A stretch of DNA of 59,073 bases, taken from Collinsella sp. (lineage in GTDB: Bacteria > Actinomycetota > Coriobacteriia > Coriobacteriales > Coriobacteriaceae). Below the pieces are notes generated by a model. The model was not told where the DNA came from. It saw nothing but the letters and a program-made list of their open reading frames with translations, and ran no database searches. The stretch lies in the NCBI GenBank assembly GCA_019414265.1, contig DXMJ01000011.1, forward strand, positions 1 through 59,073, in the 5' to 3' direction. Positions 36,568 through 44,998 of this stretch are shown here, in pieces. Position 1 is the first letter of the stretch, and each line of letters opens with the position of its first letter. A program made the position numbers and the translations under genes.

Positions 36568-39144
36568 TTATTTGACCACCAGGTTGACCAGCTTGCCGGG
36601 CACGCAGATGGCCTTGACGACCGTCTTGCCCTCGAGCCACTTGGCGACGGCTTCCTCAGCGGCAGCCTGCATCTCCTCGTTGGAGGCGTCGCGGGCGACG
36701 TCGATGCGGCCGCGGACCTTGCCGAGCACCTGTACGACGATCTGCACCGTGTCCTCGATGGACTCGGCCAAGTCGAACTCGGGCCAGGCGGCGGTGTAGG
36801 CGTTGCCCTCGCAGCCGAGCGCCTCATGCCACAGCTCATCGGCCCAGAACGGGCAGATGGGGGCAAGGACGCTCACGATATCCTTGGCCACGCCGTAACA
36901 CAGGGCCTTGTCACGGGAAGCGCCCTCAGTAGCGTTGAGGTAGGCGCTCGCCGCATTGACGAGCTCCATGACGGCCGAGATCGCGGTGTTGAACTGGCCG
37001 CGGTCATAGTCCTCGGTGCACTTGGCAATGGTGCGGTGACGCTCGCGATAGAGCTTGAGCGCGACCTCGTCGAGCACGGACTTGTCGAAGGCCACGCTGG
37101 CGTCGCCGGACTGGACGAGCTGCCACACGATACGCCAGGCGCGCTTGATAAAGCGGTTCGCACCCTCGACGGCCTTAGGATCCCAGTCGAAGTCCTTCTC
37201 GGGCGGGGCGATAAACAGAATCGCCAGACGCATGGTGTCGGCGCCATAGGGCTCGATGACCGAGCTCGGGGGCACGACGTTGCCCTTGGACTTGGACATG
37301 GTCTCGCCGTTCTCGTCCTTGACCATGCCCTGGCACAGCAGGTTAGTGAAGGGCTCGTCCACACTCAGCAGACCCAGGTCGCGCAGTGCCTTGGTAAAGA
37401 AACGGCTGTAGAGCAGGTGCAAAATGGCGTGCTCGATGCCGCCGATGTAGTTATCGACGGGCATCCAACGATCGGCAGCCTCGCGGGAGAAGGGCAGCTC
37501 GGTGTTGTGCGGATCGGTATAGCGCAGGTAATACCAGCTGGAGCAGGTGAAGGTGTCCATGGTATCGGTCTCACGCTTGGCCGGGCGGCCGCAGACCGGG
37601 CAGGTGGTCTCGTAGAACTCCTTGCACTCGGCGAGGGTTTCGCCGGCGCCCAGGTCCAGGTTCTCGGGCAGCGTCACCGGCAGTTGATCCTCGGGCACGG
37701 GCACGATGCCGCAGTGCTCGCAGTGGATGGCCGGGATGGGATTGCCCCAATAGCGTTGGCGGCTGATGAGCCAGTCGCGCAGGCGGAACTCGACCTTGCG
37801 ACGACCGCAGCCCATGGCCTCGAGGTCGGCCACGATGGCAGCCTCGCCCTCGGAGTGCTTACCACCGCGCATGCCAGTGTACTTGCCGGACTGGACGAGC
37901 GTGCCCTCGGCAGCGTGGGCGCAATCCCAGTCGACAGTCTCGGCGTGGAAGGTATCGATGGTCTCGCCGCTGGCCTCGACGGCAGCGCGATCATCGTCGT
38001 CCAGGATGATCGGCACGATCGGCAGATCATACTTGCGGGCAAACTCAAAGTCGCGCTGGTCGCCGCAGGGAACGGCCATGACGGCACCGGTGCCGTAATC
38101 GGCTACGACGTAGTCGGCAACCCACACGGGGATCTTCTCGCCGTTGACGGGGTTCACCACGTAGCGGCCCGTAAAGGCGCCGTGCTTCTCGAGGGTGCCC
38201 TGGGCACGCTCGACGGCAGAGATATGCTTGGAGTCCTCGACAATCTTGGTGACGGCTTCCTCGTACTGAGTGCCCTCGACGAGCTCGTGCAGACGGGCGT
38301 ACTCAGGAGCCAGGACAAAGAAGGAGACACCGAAGAGCGTATCGGCACGCGTGGTGAAGACGGTGATCTTGCCCTCGTCGCCCTCGATGGGCTCGCCATC
38401 CTTGTCGCACAGGGTAAAGTCGACCTCGGCGCCCTCGGAGCGACCGATCCAGTTGGCCTGCATCTGCTTGACGCGCTCGGGCCAGCCGGGGAGCTTCTCC
38501 AGATCGTCGAGTAGCTCTTGGGAGTACTCGGTGATCTTGAAGTACCACTGCTCCAGATCGCGCTTCTCGGGCTCGGTGCCGCAGCGCCAACACTTGCCCT
38601 CGGTGACCTGCTCGTTGGCCAGAACGGTCTTGCAGGTGGGGCACCAGTTGACCGGGTTCTTCTTACGGTAGACCAGGCCCTTTTCCCACAACTTCTCAAA
38701 GATCCACTGGCCCCAGCGGTAATAATCGGGGCTGCAGGTCTTGACCATGCGATCCAGATCGTAGGAAAAGCCCATACGCTTCATCGTGGCGAGCGCCTGG
38801 TCCATGTTCTTGTACGTCCAGGCAGCAGCCTGCGTGTTGTGCTTGATAGCGGCGTTCTCGGCAGGCAGGCCAAAGGCGTCAAAGCCGATGGGGTGCAGCA
38901 CATCGTAGCCGCGCATGCGGGCCTGACGGGCCATGGCATCGCCGATGGTATAGTTGCGCGCGTGGCCCATGTGCAGGTCGCCCGACGGATACGGGAACAT
39001 CTCGAGCACGTACTTCTTGGGCTTGGATGCGTCGGTGTCGACGGCAAAGAGGTTCTCGTCGTCCCACGCCTTCATCCACCGGGACTCAATGGCCTGCGCG
39101 TCGTAGACAGGGATCTCGTCCTTATGATCTGTGCAATCGCACAT
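36568..39144 (-). CDS. leuS: Leucyl-tRNA synthetase
   Basis: Class I synthetase of 858 residues charging tRNA-Leu. The HIGH motif is HMGH (58-61) in FPYPSGDLHMGHARNY. A zinc-binding insert has WCPTCKTVLANEQV and CWRCGTEPEKR. The editing domain follows, then a second Cys cluster (CEHCGIVPV; CPVCGRPAKRETDTMDTF), the KMSKS motif MSKSKG and the anticodon-binding domain. The start at 39144 (MCDCTDHK) has AAAGGAG 5 bases upstream. The frame is open further upstream through a large inverted repeat that is almost certainly noncoding. Confidence 0.96.
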   Translation of the reverse strand: MCDCTDHKDEIPVYDAQAIESRWMKAWDDENLFAVDTDASKPKKYVLEMFPYPSGDLHMGHARNYTIGDAMARQARMRGYDVLHPIGFDAFGLPAENAAIKHNTQAAAWTYKNMDQALATMKRMGFSYDLDRMVKTCSPDYYRWGQWIFEKLWEKGLVYRKKNPVNWCPTCKTVLANEQVTEGKCWRCGTEPEKRDLEQWYFKITEYSQELLDDLEKLPGWPERVKQMQANWIGRSEGAEVDFTLCDKDGEPIEGDEGKITVFTTRADTLFGVSFFVLAPEYARLHELVEGTQYEEAVTKIVEDSKHISAVERAQGTLEKHGAFTGRYVVNPVNGEKIPVWVADYVVADYGTGAVMAVPCGDQRDFEFARKYDLPIVPIILDDDDRAAVEASGETIDTFHAETVDWDCAHAAEGTLVQSGKYTGMRGGKHSEGEAAIVADLEAMGCGRRKVEFRLRDWLISRQRYWGNPIPAIHCEHCGIVPVPEDQLPVTLPENLDLGAGETLAECKEFYETTCPVCGRPAKRETDTMDTFTCSSWYYLRYTDPHNTELPFSREAADRWMPVDNYIGGIEHAILHLLYSRFFTKALRDLGLLSVDEPFTNLLCQGMVKDENGETMSKSKGNVVPPSSVIEPYGADTMRLAILFIAPPEKDFDWDPKAVEGANRFIKRAWRIVWQLVQSGDASVAFDKSVLDEVALKLYRERHRTIAKCTEDYDRGQFNTAISAVMELVNAASAYLNATEGASRDKALCYGVAKDIVSVLAPICPFWADELWHEALGCEGNAYTAAWPEFDLAESIEDTVQIVVQVLGKVRGRIDVARDASNEEMQAAAEEAVAKWLEGKTVVKAICVPGKLVNLVVK

Positions 39145-39167
39145 ATCAGCTCCTTTAATCTTGCTGG

Positions 39168-39284
39168 GGTCGGACGGCTTAGCTTCATTCGCTATTGCGG
39201 ACAGTCCTGCGCAAGACGAAGAGCACATTAAGTGCTCTTCTATGCGTGCGGAACTTGTAGCGAACAAAGCTAAGCCGACCGACC
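39168..39284. repeat. Nested inverted repeat in the leuS leader
   Basis: Outer arms 39168-39194 and 39258-39284 match at 24 of 27 positions (left arm starts GGTCGGACGGCTTAGCTT). Inside lies a perfect 9-bp hairpin, GAAGAGCAC (39218-39226) and GTGCTCTTC (39232-39240), with a 5-base loop. The element ends 23 bases before the leuS start codon and would fold into one long rod in the transcript. No T-box sequence is present. Confidence 0.8.
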
Positions 39285-39320
39285 CTAAGGTTAACTCGCA
39301 TGATGATAGCAAATACAACA

Positions 39321-39353
39321 AGCGAGATGCCTGCGACTTGCAGGCATCTCGCT
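39321..39353 (-). terminator. Hairpin terminator downstream of guaB
   Basis: A perfect 14-bp stem with arms AGCGAGATGCCTGC (39321-39334) and GCAGGCATCTCGCT (39340-39353) has a 5-base loop. It lies 50 bases past the guaB stop. The T tract on the minus strand is weak (TTGTTG). Confidence 0.7.
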
Positions 39354-39402
39354 TTATCTAAATAACGTGGTTGAGGCTCAACCTTTATGTGCAGGTCTTA
39401 TC

Positions 39403-40914
39403 TTATCGATAGGAAACGCTCTGCTGGGAGTCCTTGACGACAACGTCGTGGGCGCCGCCTTCGACGATCGAGGTCGAGCTCACCAGGGTCAGGCGTGCCT
39501 TTTCCTGGAGCTCGGGGATCGAGAGGGCACCGCAGTTGCACATCGTGGACTTGACCTTGTAGAGCGTGCCGCCCACGCCGTCCTTGAGGGAACCGGCGTA
39601 GGGAACGTAGGAGTCGACACCCTCGACGAAGCTGAGCTTCGCGGCGCCGCCCAGGTCGTAGCGCTGCCAGTTGCGGGCACGCGCAGAACCCTCGCCCCAG
39701 TACTCCTTCATGTACTGGCCGTTGACGTTGACGCGCTCAGTCGGGCTCTCGTCAAAGCGGGCGAAGTAGCGGCCCAGCATCATAAAGTCGGCGCCCATGG
39801 CAAGGGCGAGCGTCATGTGGTAGTCGTAGACGATGCCGCCGTCGGAGCACACGGGCACGTAGACGCCGGTCTCCTCGTAGTACTCGTCGCGAGCGCGACA
39901 GACGTCGATCAGCGCGGTGGCTTGACCACGACCGATACCCTTGGTCTCACGGGTGATGCAGATGGAACCGCCGCCGATACCGACCTTGATGAAGTCAGCG
40001 CCGCAGTCTGCCAGGAAGCGGAAGCCCTCGGCGTCGACGACGTTACCGGCACCGACCTTGACGTCCTCGCCGTAGTTGGCGCGGATCCACTCGATGGTGC
40101 GCTTCTGCCACTCGCTGAAGCCCTCGGAGGAGTCGATGCACAGGACATCGGCGCCGGCCTCGATGAGCAGCGGCACGCGCTCGGCATAGTCGCGGGTGTT
40201 GATACCGGCGCCGACCATGTAGCGCTTATCGCCGTCGAGCAGCTCGTTGGGGTTGGTCTTATGGCTGTCGTAGTCCTTGCGGAAGACGATGCCCATGAGG
40301 TGATCGTTGTCGTCGACGATCGGCAGGGCGTTGAGCTTGTTGTCCCAGATGACGTCGTTAGCGACCTTGAGGCTAATGTTCTTATCGCCCACGATGAGCT
40401 GCTCACGCGGGGTCATGAACTCGGAGACCTTCTTCTGGTGATCATCGCGGCTGGGGCGATAATCGCGGCTGGTGACGATGCCCAGGAGCTTACCCTTGGG
40501 GGTGCCGTCGTCGGTAACCGGCATGGTGGAGTGACCGGTCTTCTCCTTGAGGGCGATAACCTGCTCCATGGTCATGTCGGGGGTCAGCGTAGAATCGGAC
40601 TGCACAAAACCGGCCTTGTGATCCTTGACGGCCTTGACCATAGCGGCCTCGGACTCGGGGGTCTGAGAACCGTAAATGAAGGACAGGCCACCCTCGGTAG
40701 CGAGCGCGACACCCATGTCGACGCCCGAGACGGACTGCATGATGGCGGAAACCATGGGGATGTTCAGGGTGATTGCCGGCTTCTCACCGCGCTTAAAGCG
40801 GGTTAGCGGCGTCTTAAGAGAGACGTTGTTGGGGATGCACTGCGAGGACGAGTAACCAGGGACCAGCAGATACTCCGAAAACGTGTGGGACTCACCGGGA
40901 AAGAACGTAGCCAT
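39403..40914 (-). CDS. guaB: IMP dehydrogenase
   Basis: NAD-dependent oxidation of IMP to XMP, the committed step to GMP; 503 residues. A TIM barrel is split by two CBS motifs (about 110-230). The catalytic loop shows GIGGGSICITRETKGIGRGQ, with the active-site Cys in SICITR. The phosphate-binding GADFMMLGRYFA and YWGEGSARARN of the flap follow. AAGGAG precedes the ATG. Its promoter region faces the ModE-like gene. Confidence 0.95.
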   Translation of the reverse strand: MATFFPGESHTFSEYLLVPGYSSSQCIPNNVSLKTPLTRFKRGEKPAITLNIPMVSAIMQSVSGVDMGVALATEGGLSFIYGSQTPESEAAMVKAVKDHKAGFVQSDSTLTPDMTMEQVIALKEKTGHSTMPVTDDGTPKGKLLGIVTSRDYRPSRDDHQKKVSEFMTPREQLIVGDKNISLKVANDVIWDNKLNALPIVDDNDHLMGIVFRKDYDSHKTNPNELLDGDKRYMVGAGINTRDYAERVPLLIEAGADVLCIDSSEGFSEWQKRTIEWIRANYGEDVKVGAGNVVDAEGFRFLADCGADFIKVGIGGGSICITRETKGIGRGQATALIDVCRARDEYYEETGVYVPVCSDGGIVYDYHMTLALAMGADFMMLGRYFARFDESPTERVNVNGQYMKEYWGEGSARARNWQRYDLGGAAKLSFVEGVDSYVPYAGSLKDGVGGTLYKVKSTMCNCGALSIPELQEKARLTLVSSTSIVEGGAHDVVVKDSQQSVSYR

Positions 40915-41107
40915 GTTTCTCCTTTTTCCATGCGACCGGTCGGCTGCAGGCCTCGTAGGACCCAGCCCAACCTTGGGCGCCCAATACTGGGGAAGTATCT
41001 TAACGCACTTTGACTGCTACAATGCATGATTTAAGAAGAGCACACGAGGGTTTGACGCAGGCTTTGCGTTTGCCCAGCAAACACTTTAGCGGGGAGACGC
41101 GGAGCAC

Positions 41108-41455
41108 ATGGAGTACAAGACGACGGCAAAGTTGGTCATTCAAGCGTGCGACAAAGACCTGCCGGGCGTGTTCGGCCACGGCTGTGTCTTGCTGCTGCAG
41201 GGCATCGCCCGCGAGCACTCGCTCAACCGCGCCGCCAAGAGCATGGGCATGGCGTATTCCAAAGCCTGGCGCATTGTGAACGAGGCGGAAGGACAGCTGG
41301 GCTGCAAGCTCATCGAGCGCGACGGCGCCCGCGGATCATCGCTCACCCCCGCCGGCGAGCGAGCCATAGCGGCGTACGAGGAGCTGCAGGCCGACATCAA
41401 CAACGTCATCGCCACCAAAGCCAACGACCTCATCGCCAGCATCAACGCAGGATAG
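41108..41455 (+). CDS. ModE N-terminal/LysR-type winged-helix regulator
   Basis: A 115-residue stand-alone DNA-binding protein. The wHTH is LLQGIAREHSLNRAAKSMGMAYSKAWRIVNEAE, followed by GCKLIERDGARGSSLTPAGERAI, as in the N-terminal domain of ModE. There is no molybdate-binding (TOBE) domain, so the signal it senses is unknown. GGAG lies close before the ATG. No molybdate genes are visible beside it. Confidence 0.85.
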   Translation: MEYKTTAKLVIQACDKDLPGVFGHGCVLLLQGIAREHSLNRAAKSMGMAYSKAWRIVNEAEGQLGCKLIERDGARGSSLTPAGERAIAAYEELQADINNVIATKANDLIASINAG

Positions 41456-41524
41456 TCCTTTTGGGACTGAATTGTTGTCCAGCGCGCCCTCGGATTGAGG
41501 CTCGCGCCACAAAATGGGCCCATA

Positions 41525-41646
41525 TACTACGTTTAGTTGAATACCCTAGACCATACCGGGCATTATGAAAATAAAACCGCTGGTAGACAGCTTGGCGATT
41601 TTCAAAATAAGCGGGTATGGTCGACCCCTACGGCTTAAACGTAGTA
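41525..41646. repeat. Structured palindromic element
   Basis: Outer arms TACTACGTTTA (41525-41535) and TAAACGTAGTA (41636-41646), inner arms GACCATACC (41549-41557) and GGTATGGTC (41614-41622), and an inner GAAAAT/ATTTTC pair form a 122-base nested structure. It lies between the ModE-like gene and the 3' end of the PLP gene. It may be a small RNA, a terminator region or a miniature mobile element. Confidence 0.65.
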
Positions 41647-41680
41647 AATAGGCCGTTTTCGTGGCACAGACCCCGATTAG

Positions 41681-42673
41681 CTACTTGCGGAGGGCGTTGT
41701 CTAGGGTGGCAGCCACCTGCAGAGGGTTGTCGGTGCCGGCGAAGAGGCGAATGGTGCACCCCTGCTTGCCGCGTGGAGCCGAAAGGCGCGTCGTTGCGCC
41801 GCCGGCCTGCGATGTACGAAACTCCCCCGGCAAAGCATCGAACAAATCGCCCGCACTGCGCTCAATAAGGTCAAACTCAACTGCCGGACCAAAGCCGTGC
41901 TCGAGGATTCCAGTTGCAACCGCATGGTCGGGATGCGAGCTCAGTCCGGGATAGCGCACGGCGTGCACCATCTCATTGGCAGCCAAGTACTCGGCCAGCG
42001 CACGTGCGCGGTCGAAATGTGCCTGCATGCGGGCATCGAGCGAGTCCAGCCCGCACTCCAGCACACCGGCCTCATCAGCAGGCAAATCAAGTTTGACCAA
42101 GCCACAGCCCTTAAGCAGAGCATGCGCGCACTCGGCAGCGGCATCCACGCGATGGCGCTTGAGCTGCGAGCGCGCGACCGATACGGCAACCAACTTGTGC
42201 GGAGCATCGCCCGCGCATATGCGATCAAGTGCCTCGAGCGACAGCACGGCACCCAAGCGCCGCGGATCGCACCCAAAGACACCAGCCACGGTGTTATCCA
42301 CCACGAGCAGCGCATGAGCCTCACGCGCGGCGCGTCCTAGCGCGCGCAGATCGGGCACGCGCAATCCAAACCCGCCAATAGAGTTGACGAACCACCACAG
42401 GTGCGGTCCCTCGGCATCAAACGAAGCATCAAAGCCCTCGGACGCGGCATTAAACGCCGCAACCGACGGCTCCCCCACCATAGCCACGCCGCATCCATCA
42501 AAGCTGCGCGCAAACGCATCGGCAAAGTCATCGGCAAACGCAACCAGGCGATCGCCGGAACGTACAATCCCCAACAGAGACAGCGCCGCCGGCACATGCG
42601 AGGCCGCAACCAATCGCGCCTCACGCGCGCCGGCCCTCAAAGCCCAAGCCTCTTCTAGCTGCTGTACGTCCAC
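41681..42673 (-). CDS. Divergent Cys/Met-metabolism PLP-enzyme-like protein
   Basis: About 330 residues similar in layout to cystathionine gamma-synthase type PLP enzymes. ASHVPAALSLLGIVRSGDRLVA and VVDNTVAGVFGCDPRRLGA are present, and the C-terminal GFGPAVEFDL, LSAPRGKQGCTIRLFAGTDNP fits the family. The usual SxTKYxxGH Schiff-base segment is not recognisable; the equivalent region reads AVSVARSQLKRHRVDAA. The protein may be catalytically altered or decaying. The GTG at 42673 with AAGGGA upstream is the likely start, because codons further up lie within or next to the T run of a terminator. Confidence 0.7.
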   Translation of the reverse strand: MDVQQLEEAWALRAGAREARLVAASHVPAALSLLGIVRSGDRLVAFADDFADAFARSFDGCGVAMVGEPSVAAFNAASEGFDASFDAEGPHLWWFVNSIGGFGLRVPDLRALGRAAREAHALLVVDNTVAGVFGCDPRRLGAVLSLEALDRICAGDAPHKLVAVSVARSQLKRHRVDAAAECAHALLKGCGLVKLDLPADEAGVLECGLDSLDARMQAHFDRARALAEYLAANEMVHAVRYPGLSSHPDHAVATGILEHGFGPAVEFDLIERSAGDLFDALPGEFRTSQAGGATTRLSAPRGKQGCTIRLFAGTDNPLQVAATLDNALRK

Positions 42674-42695
42674 GCGGCACCGTCCCTTCATAAGC

Positions 42696-42731
42696 AAAAA
42701 CCCACGATGCGGGTGTTCCCCGCATCGTGGG
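42696..42731 (-). terminator. Intrinsic terminator downstream of the epimerase pseudogene
   Basis: Perfect 13-bp arms CCCACGATGCGGG (42701-42713) and CCCGCATCGTGGG (42719-42731) are followed on the minus strand by five T. It shows that the pseudogene and the PLP gene are separate transcripts unless read through. Confidence 0.9.
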
Positions 42732-42769
42732 CAACGGCTGCAGTATAGCGCCGTTGGGCGACGAAACGC

Positions 42770-43506
42770 CTAGATGCTGAGCGTGTGATAGGTCACGCTC
42801 GCACCCGGAGCGTCAACGATCACGCCATAGGCCTCGGGTGGCCAAAAGCGTCTGCAACGTCGAGCATCTCAAAGTTGGCATCCCAGCAGTCAAAGATACG
42901 ATGCACCAACACCGCGAGTTCCTCGGCACACAGCAGGGGAAACGGCGCATCTGCCGCACCCTGAAGCGCGACCGACCCGCCCGAGCATGCGTCGAATAGC
43001 GGCACCAAAAATGGGTCGGTTAATGCCGGCGATGCGGTATACAGATACGGCACGCGCAGGACTTTGGCTTGGATGCCGTCGCGCGATGCATAGTAACGGC
43101 ACAGGTCGTTGGCAGCGCGGGCGATAATGCCCTTGCCCGTCTGGGCGCCACTGGCGGCCGTGGCGTCGTCGTCACATCCGCCAGTGGTGCCCTCTGCACC
43201 CGCGGGCCCCGCAATAAACAGCAGCTGCACATTGCGTCCCATACAGGCACGAAACACCGAGCGCAGCAGCCCAATGTCGCCAAAAGTCACGGTATGCGGG
43301 GTGAGGTAGGTAGAAAGGTAGACCACGCGCTCAAACTCGTAGGCCTGGTCCAGGTGCTGGAGGAGCTCTTTCCACGAAGCATGGGGCGACGACTCATCGC
43401 GGCGCGCGTCCTGCGCGGCTACGACCTACACATGGTCGCCGGGGAACGCCTTGGAGCAAAAGTCATCGTCAACATATGCGGTGTTGCCAACAACCAGCAC
43501 TTCCAC
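42770..43506 (-). pseudogene. NAD-dependent epimerase/dehydratase-like gene, disrupted
   Basis: The minus strand starts with GTG at 43506 (GGAGGGGGAAC upstream) and reads VEVLVVGNTAYVDDDF and so on to a TAG at about 43427. It then continues in the same frame through WKELLQHLDQAYEFERVVYLSTYLTPHT and RVPYLYTASPALTDPFLVPLFDA. Near 42843 the frame is lost: one frame ends at HPRPMA, another continues FWPPEAYGVIVDAPGASV and stops at 42770. An internal nonsense codon plus a frameshift mark a decayed SDR/epimerase gene, although part of it is still a long open frame (42820-43326). Confidence 0.7.
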
Positions 43507-43661
43507 GGCGTTCCCCCTCCCCAAAAATCTACTTTTGCCATAGTCAAACATGCGTATTGTACGCTGTAAAAGCGAGCCAAGGCGCCTTTAAGGCTGTTTT
43601 AAGAACTTTTTAGAGGATGTGAGAGCGGCAACTCATTCGACTTAGATTCATCGAGGAAATG

Positions 43662-44114
43662 CTATTCGCTCTGAAAAGGCACATCGCAATCTGCTGACAG
43701 CTCTGCAGGGAGAATGGCAGGCAATGTAAGCGCTCCCATGGGTGAAAGTCCAGTAACAACCATCAAATAGCTCTTTGCATGGGCATATGCCATCGAAATA
43801 GCATTTGAAAGAAGGTAGTGACGCGCCTCGTCATCGGGAGAGTTCATTGGCATTTGCGCTGAAACCGAGATGGATACTGTAACGCCAGCGTGCATCTTCT
43901 CCTGTGCATCACCATCCCTGTCAACGAGACTGCCGGATACGCACATCTTTAAACTTGCATGCGCACCGTTGTCGTTTTTCCAAAGGTGAACATCCTGATA
44001 GCTGACGTCAACTTTTAAATCCATGTTATCCGAGGGCGAGTCCTCGATATGGAAATCGGAGTCAACGACGAATAAATTCACGACTTGAATCGGAGCAATA
44101 AAATCCCCACTCAT
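43662..44114 (-). CDS. SecB-like chaperone of a toxin-antitoxin-chaperone module
   Basis: A 150-residue protein with a SecB-like layout: beta strands early (LKVDVSYQDVHLW, HASLKMCVSGSL), then the C-terminal helix segment NAISMAYAHAKSYLMVVTGLSPMGALTLPAILPAEL, which matches the SecB pattern before its 'NF' tail. Gram-positive bacteria normally lack SecB. A solitary SecB-like gene downstream of a HigBA pair is the arrangement of TAC systems such as M. tuberculosis Rv1955-1957, where the chaperone protects the antitoxin. Its ATG overlaps the antitoxin stop (ATGA), and GGAGG precedes it. Homology is from pattern only. Confidence 0.72.
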   Translation of the reverse strand: MSGDFIAPIQVVNLFVVDSDFHIEDSPSDNMDLKVDVSYQDVHLWKNDNGAHASLKMCVSGSLVDRDGDAQEKMHAGVTVSISVSAQMPMNSPDDEARHYLLSNAISMAYAHAKSYLMVVTGLSPMGALTLPAILPAELSADCDVPFQSE

Positions 44115-44500
44115 GCTGCCAAACCTCCGGAAATCATCTCAAGATTCACATGCGAGGACGGACGCTCGTTCCTAAAAGACCATTGCTTGCGCAGGGATTC
44201 ATTGGATGAGAGAAACGGTAGCTCTTTAGAATAGCTAACGGTGACCTTAGGAACAATATTGATACCCAAAGCAAGCTCGAACCTGGCGATCGTCTTCAGC
44301 GTCATATTGGGCTGAGAATTCAACAGTTTCGAAAGCGACTGAAGGCTCACGCCCATACGCTTTGCCAAATCGCTTTTGCTTAAACCCAGACGCTTCATCT
44401 CGCGATGAACAATAAACTCGATATCTAGCGCGTGTTCATAAGCGCGTGTTTCGCTGGTTTCTGTATCGGCGTAAAAATCAGATAAATCTACTTTATTCAT
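44111..44500 (-). CDS. higA: HigA-like antitoxin (XRE-type helix-turn-helix)
   Basis: A 129-residue protein with a Cro/C1 HTH at about residues 43-85 (LGLSKSDLAKRMGVSLQSLSKLLNSQ, then MTLKTIARFELALGI). The C-terminal tail of about 45 residues may be the chaperone-addiction segment known from TAC antitoxins. The start at 44500 (MNKVDLSDFY) is chosen for GGAG 6 bases upstream. It follows the toxin gene closely and overlaps the chaperone gene by 4 bases. It probably binds the palindrome at 44965-44998. Confidence 0.85.
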   Translation of the reverse strand: MNKVDLSDFYADTETSETRAYEHALDIEFIVHREMKRLGLSKSDLAKRMGVSLQSLSKLLNSQPNMTLKTIARFELALGINIVPKVTVSYSKELPFLSSNESLRKQWSFRNERPSSHVNLEMISGGLAA

Positions 44501-44533
44501 TGTGTTCTCCGTTTCGAAAGCCAAGTATAAAAG

Positions 44534-44947
44534 TCAAGGCTCAGATTCCAGAAGTTGACGCGCTATTACGGCTAATCGCTTGGCCCGCTCGATTTCTTTA
44601 CTGATATTTCCTGATCCCTGATGTCCTTTAAACCAAAACAATAGAACAATTTTGTCTACGCCCTGACATATGGCATAAAACATCTCTCGATTTGCCCCGT
44701 CAAACCCTTTTAGTTCATAGAGGCCGATCTTAGAATCAATACATCGTAGCTTTGAGGTCCCACTCGCAACCTTTAACCCATAATCATAGATTTTTGAAAT
44801 CTGATCGATCATTTTACGGGCGGCAAGCTTCTTTTTAGGGTCTGTCAACAGTTTCTGGAATTGAGAGTTGGCGGGAGAAGTCGTCAGCTCCCAAAACGGT
44901 CGGCCCTTGGGATCCCCATATTCGACAAGATCATATCCTTCAACCAG
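44534..44947 (-). CDS. higB: HigB-like toxin (RelE superfamily, phage Gp49-type)
   Basis: A mRNA-interferase-type toxin. The conserved core reads KIGLYELKGFDGANREMFYAI, IVLLFWFKGH and KEIERAKRLAVI, the Gp49/HigB pattern. The coding frame extends in phase far upstream of the TTG at 44848, with natural-looking sequence (GRPFWELTTSPANSQFQKLL), to a CTG at 44947. That CTG stands 6 bases after GGGAGG. No ATG, GTG or TTG lies between, so I propose CTG initiation (137 residues), with 44848 as the fallback. It is the first gene of the TAC operon, directly after the promoter-operator. Confidence 0.75.
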   Translation of the reverse strand: MVEGYDLVEYGDPKGRPFWELTTSPANSQFQKLLTDPKKKLAARKMIDQISKIYDYGLKVASGTSKLRCIDSKIGLYELKGFDGANREMFYAICQGVDKIVLLFWFKGHQGSGNISKEIERAKRLAVIARQLLESEP

Positions 44948-44964
44948 AGGCCACCTCCCATTTC

Positions 44965-44998
44965 TAGATATACTTAACTTATAAGTTAAGTATATCTA
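44965..44998. promoter_or_regulatory. 34-bp perfect palindromic operator of the TAC operon
   Basis: Every base from 44965 to 44998 pairs with its mirror. Each half contains TACTTAACTT, and the centre is TATA. It lies between the promoter and the toxin ribosome site. A HigA-type dimer (or two dimers) is the expected ligand. Confidence 0.85.

Noticed and set aside
39145..39330. T-box riboswitch upstream of leuS
   Set aside because: No AGGGTGGNACCGCG-type T-box sequence; the inverted repeat does not match the T-box layout.
39367..40806. Long plus-strand frame opposite guaB
   Set aside because: Shadow of the IMP dehydrogenase coding sequence.
43427..43429. Pyrrolysine recoding of the internal TAG in the epimerase-like gene
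   Set aside because: No pyl genes are in view, and a second lesion (frameshift) lies downstream, so decay is simpler.
43662..44114. General secretion chaperone SecB
   Set aside because: Context (toxin and antitoxin upstream, overlapping stop/start) and the lineage, which normally lacks SecB, point to a TAC chaperone instead.
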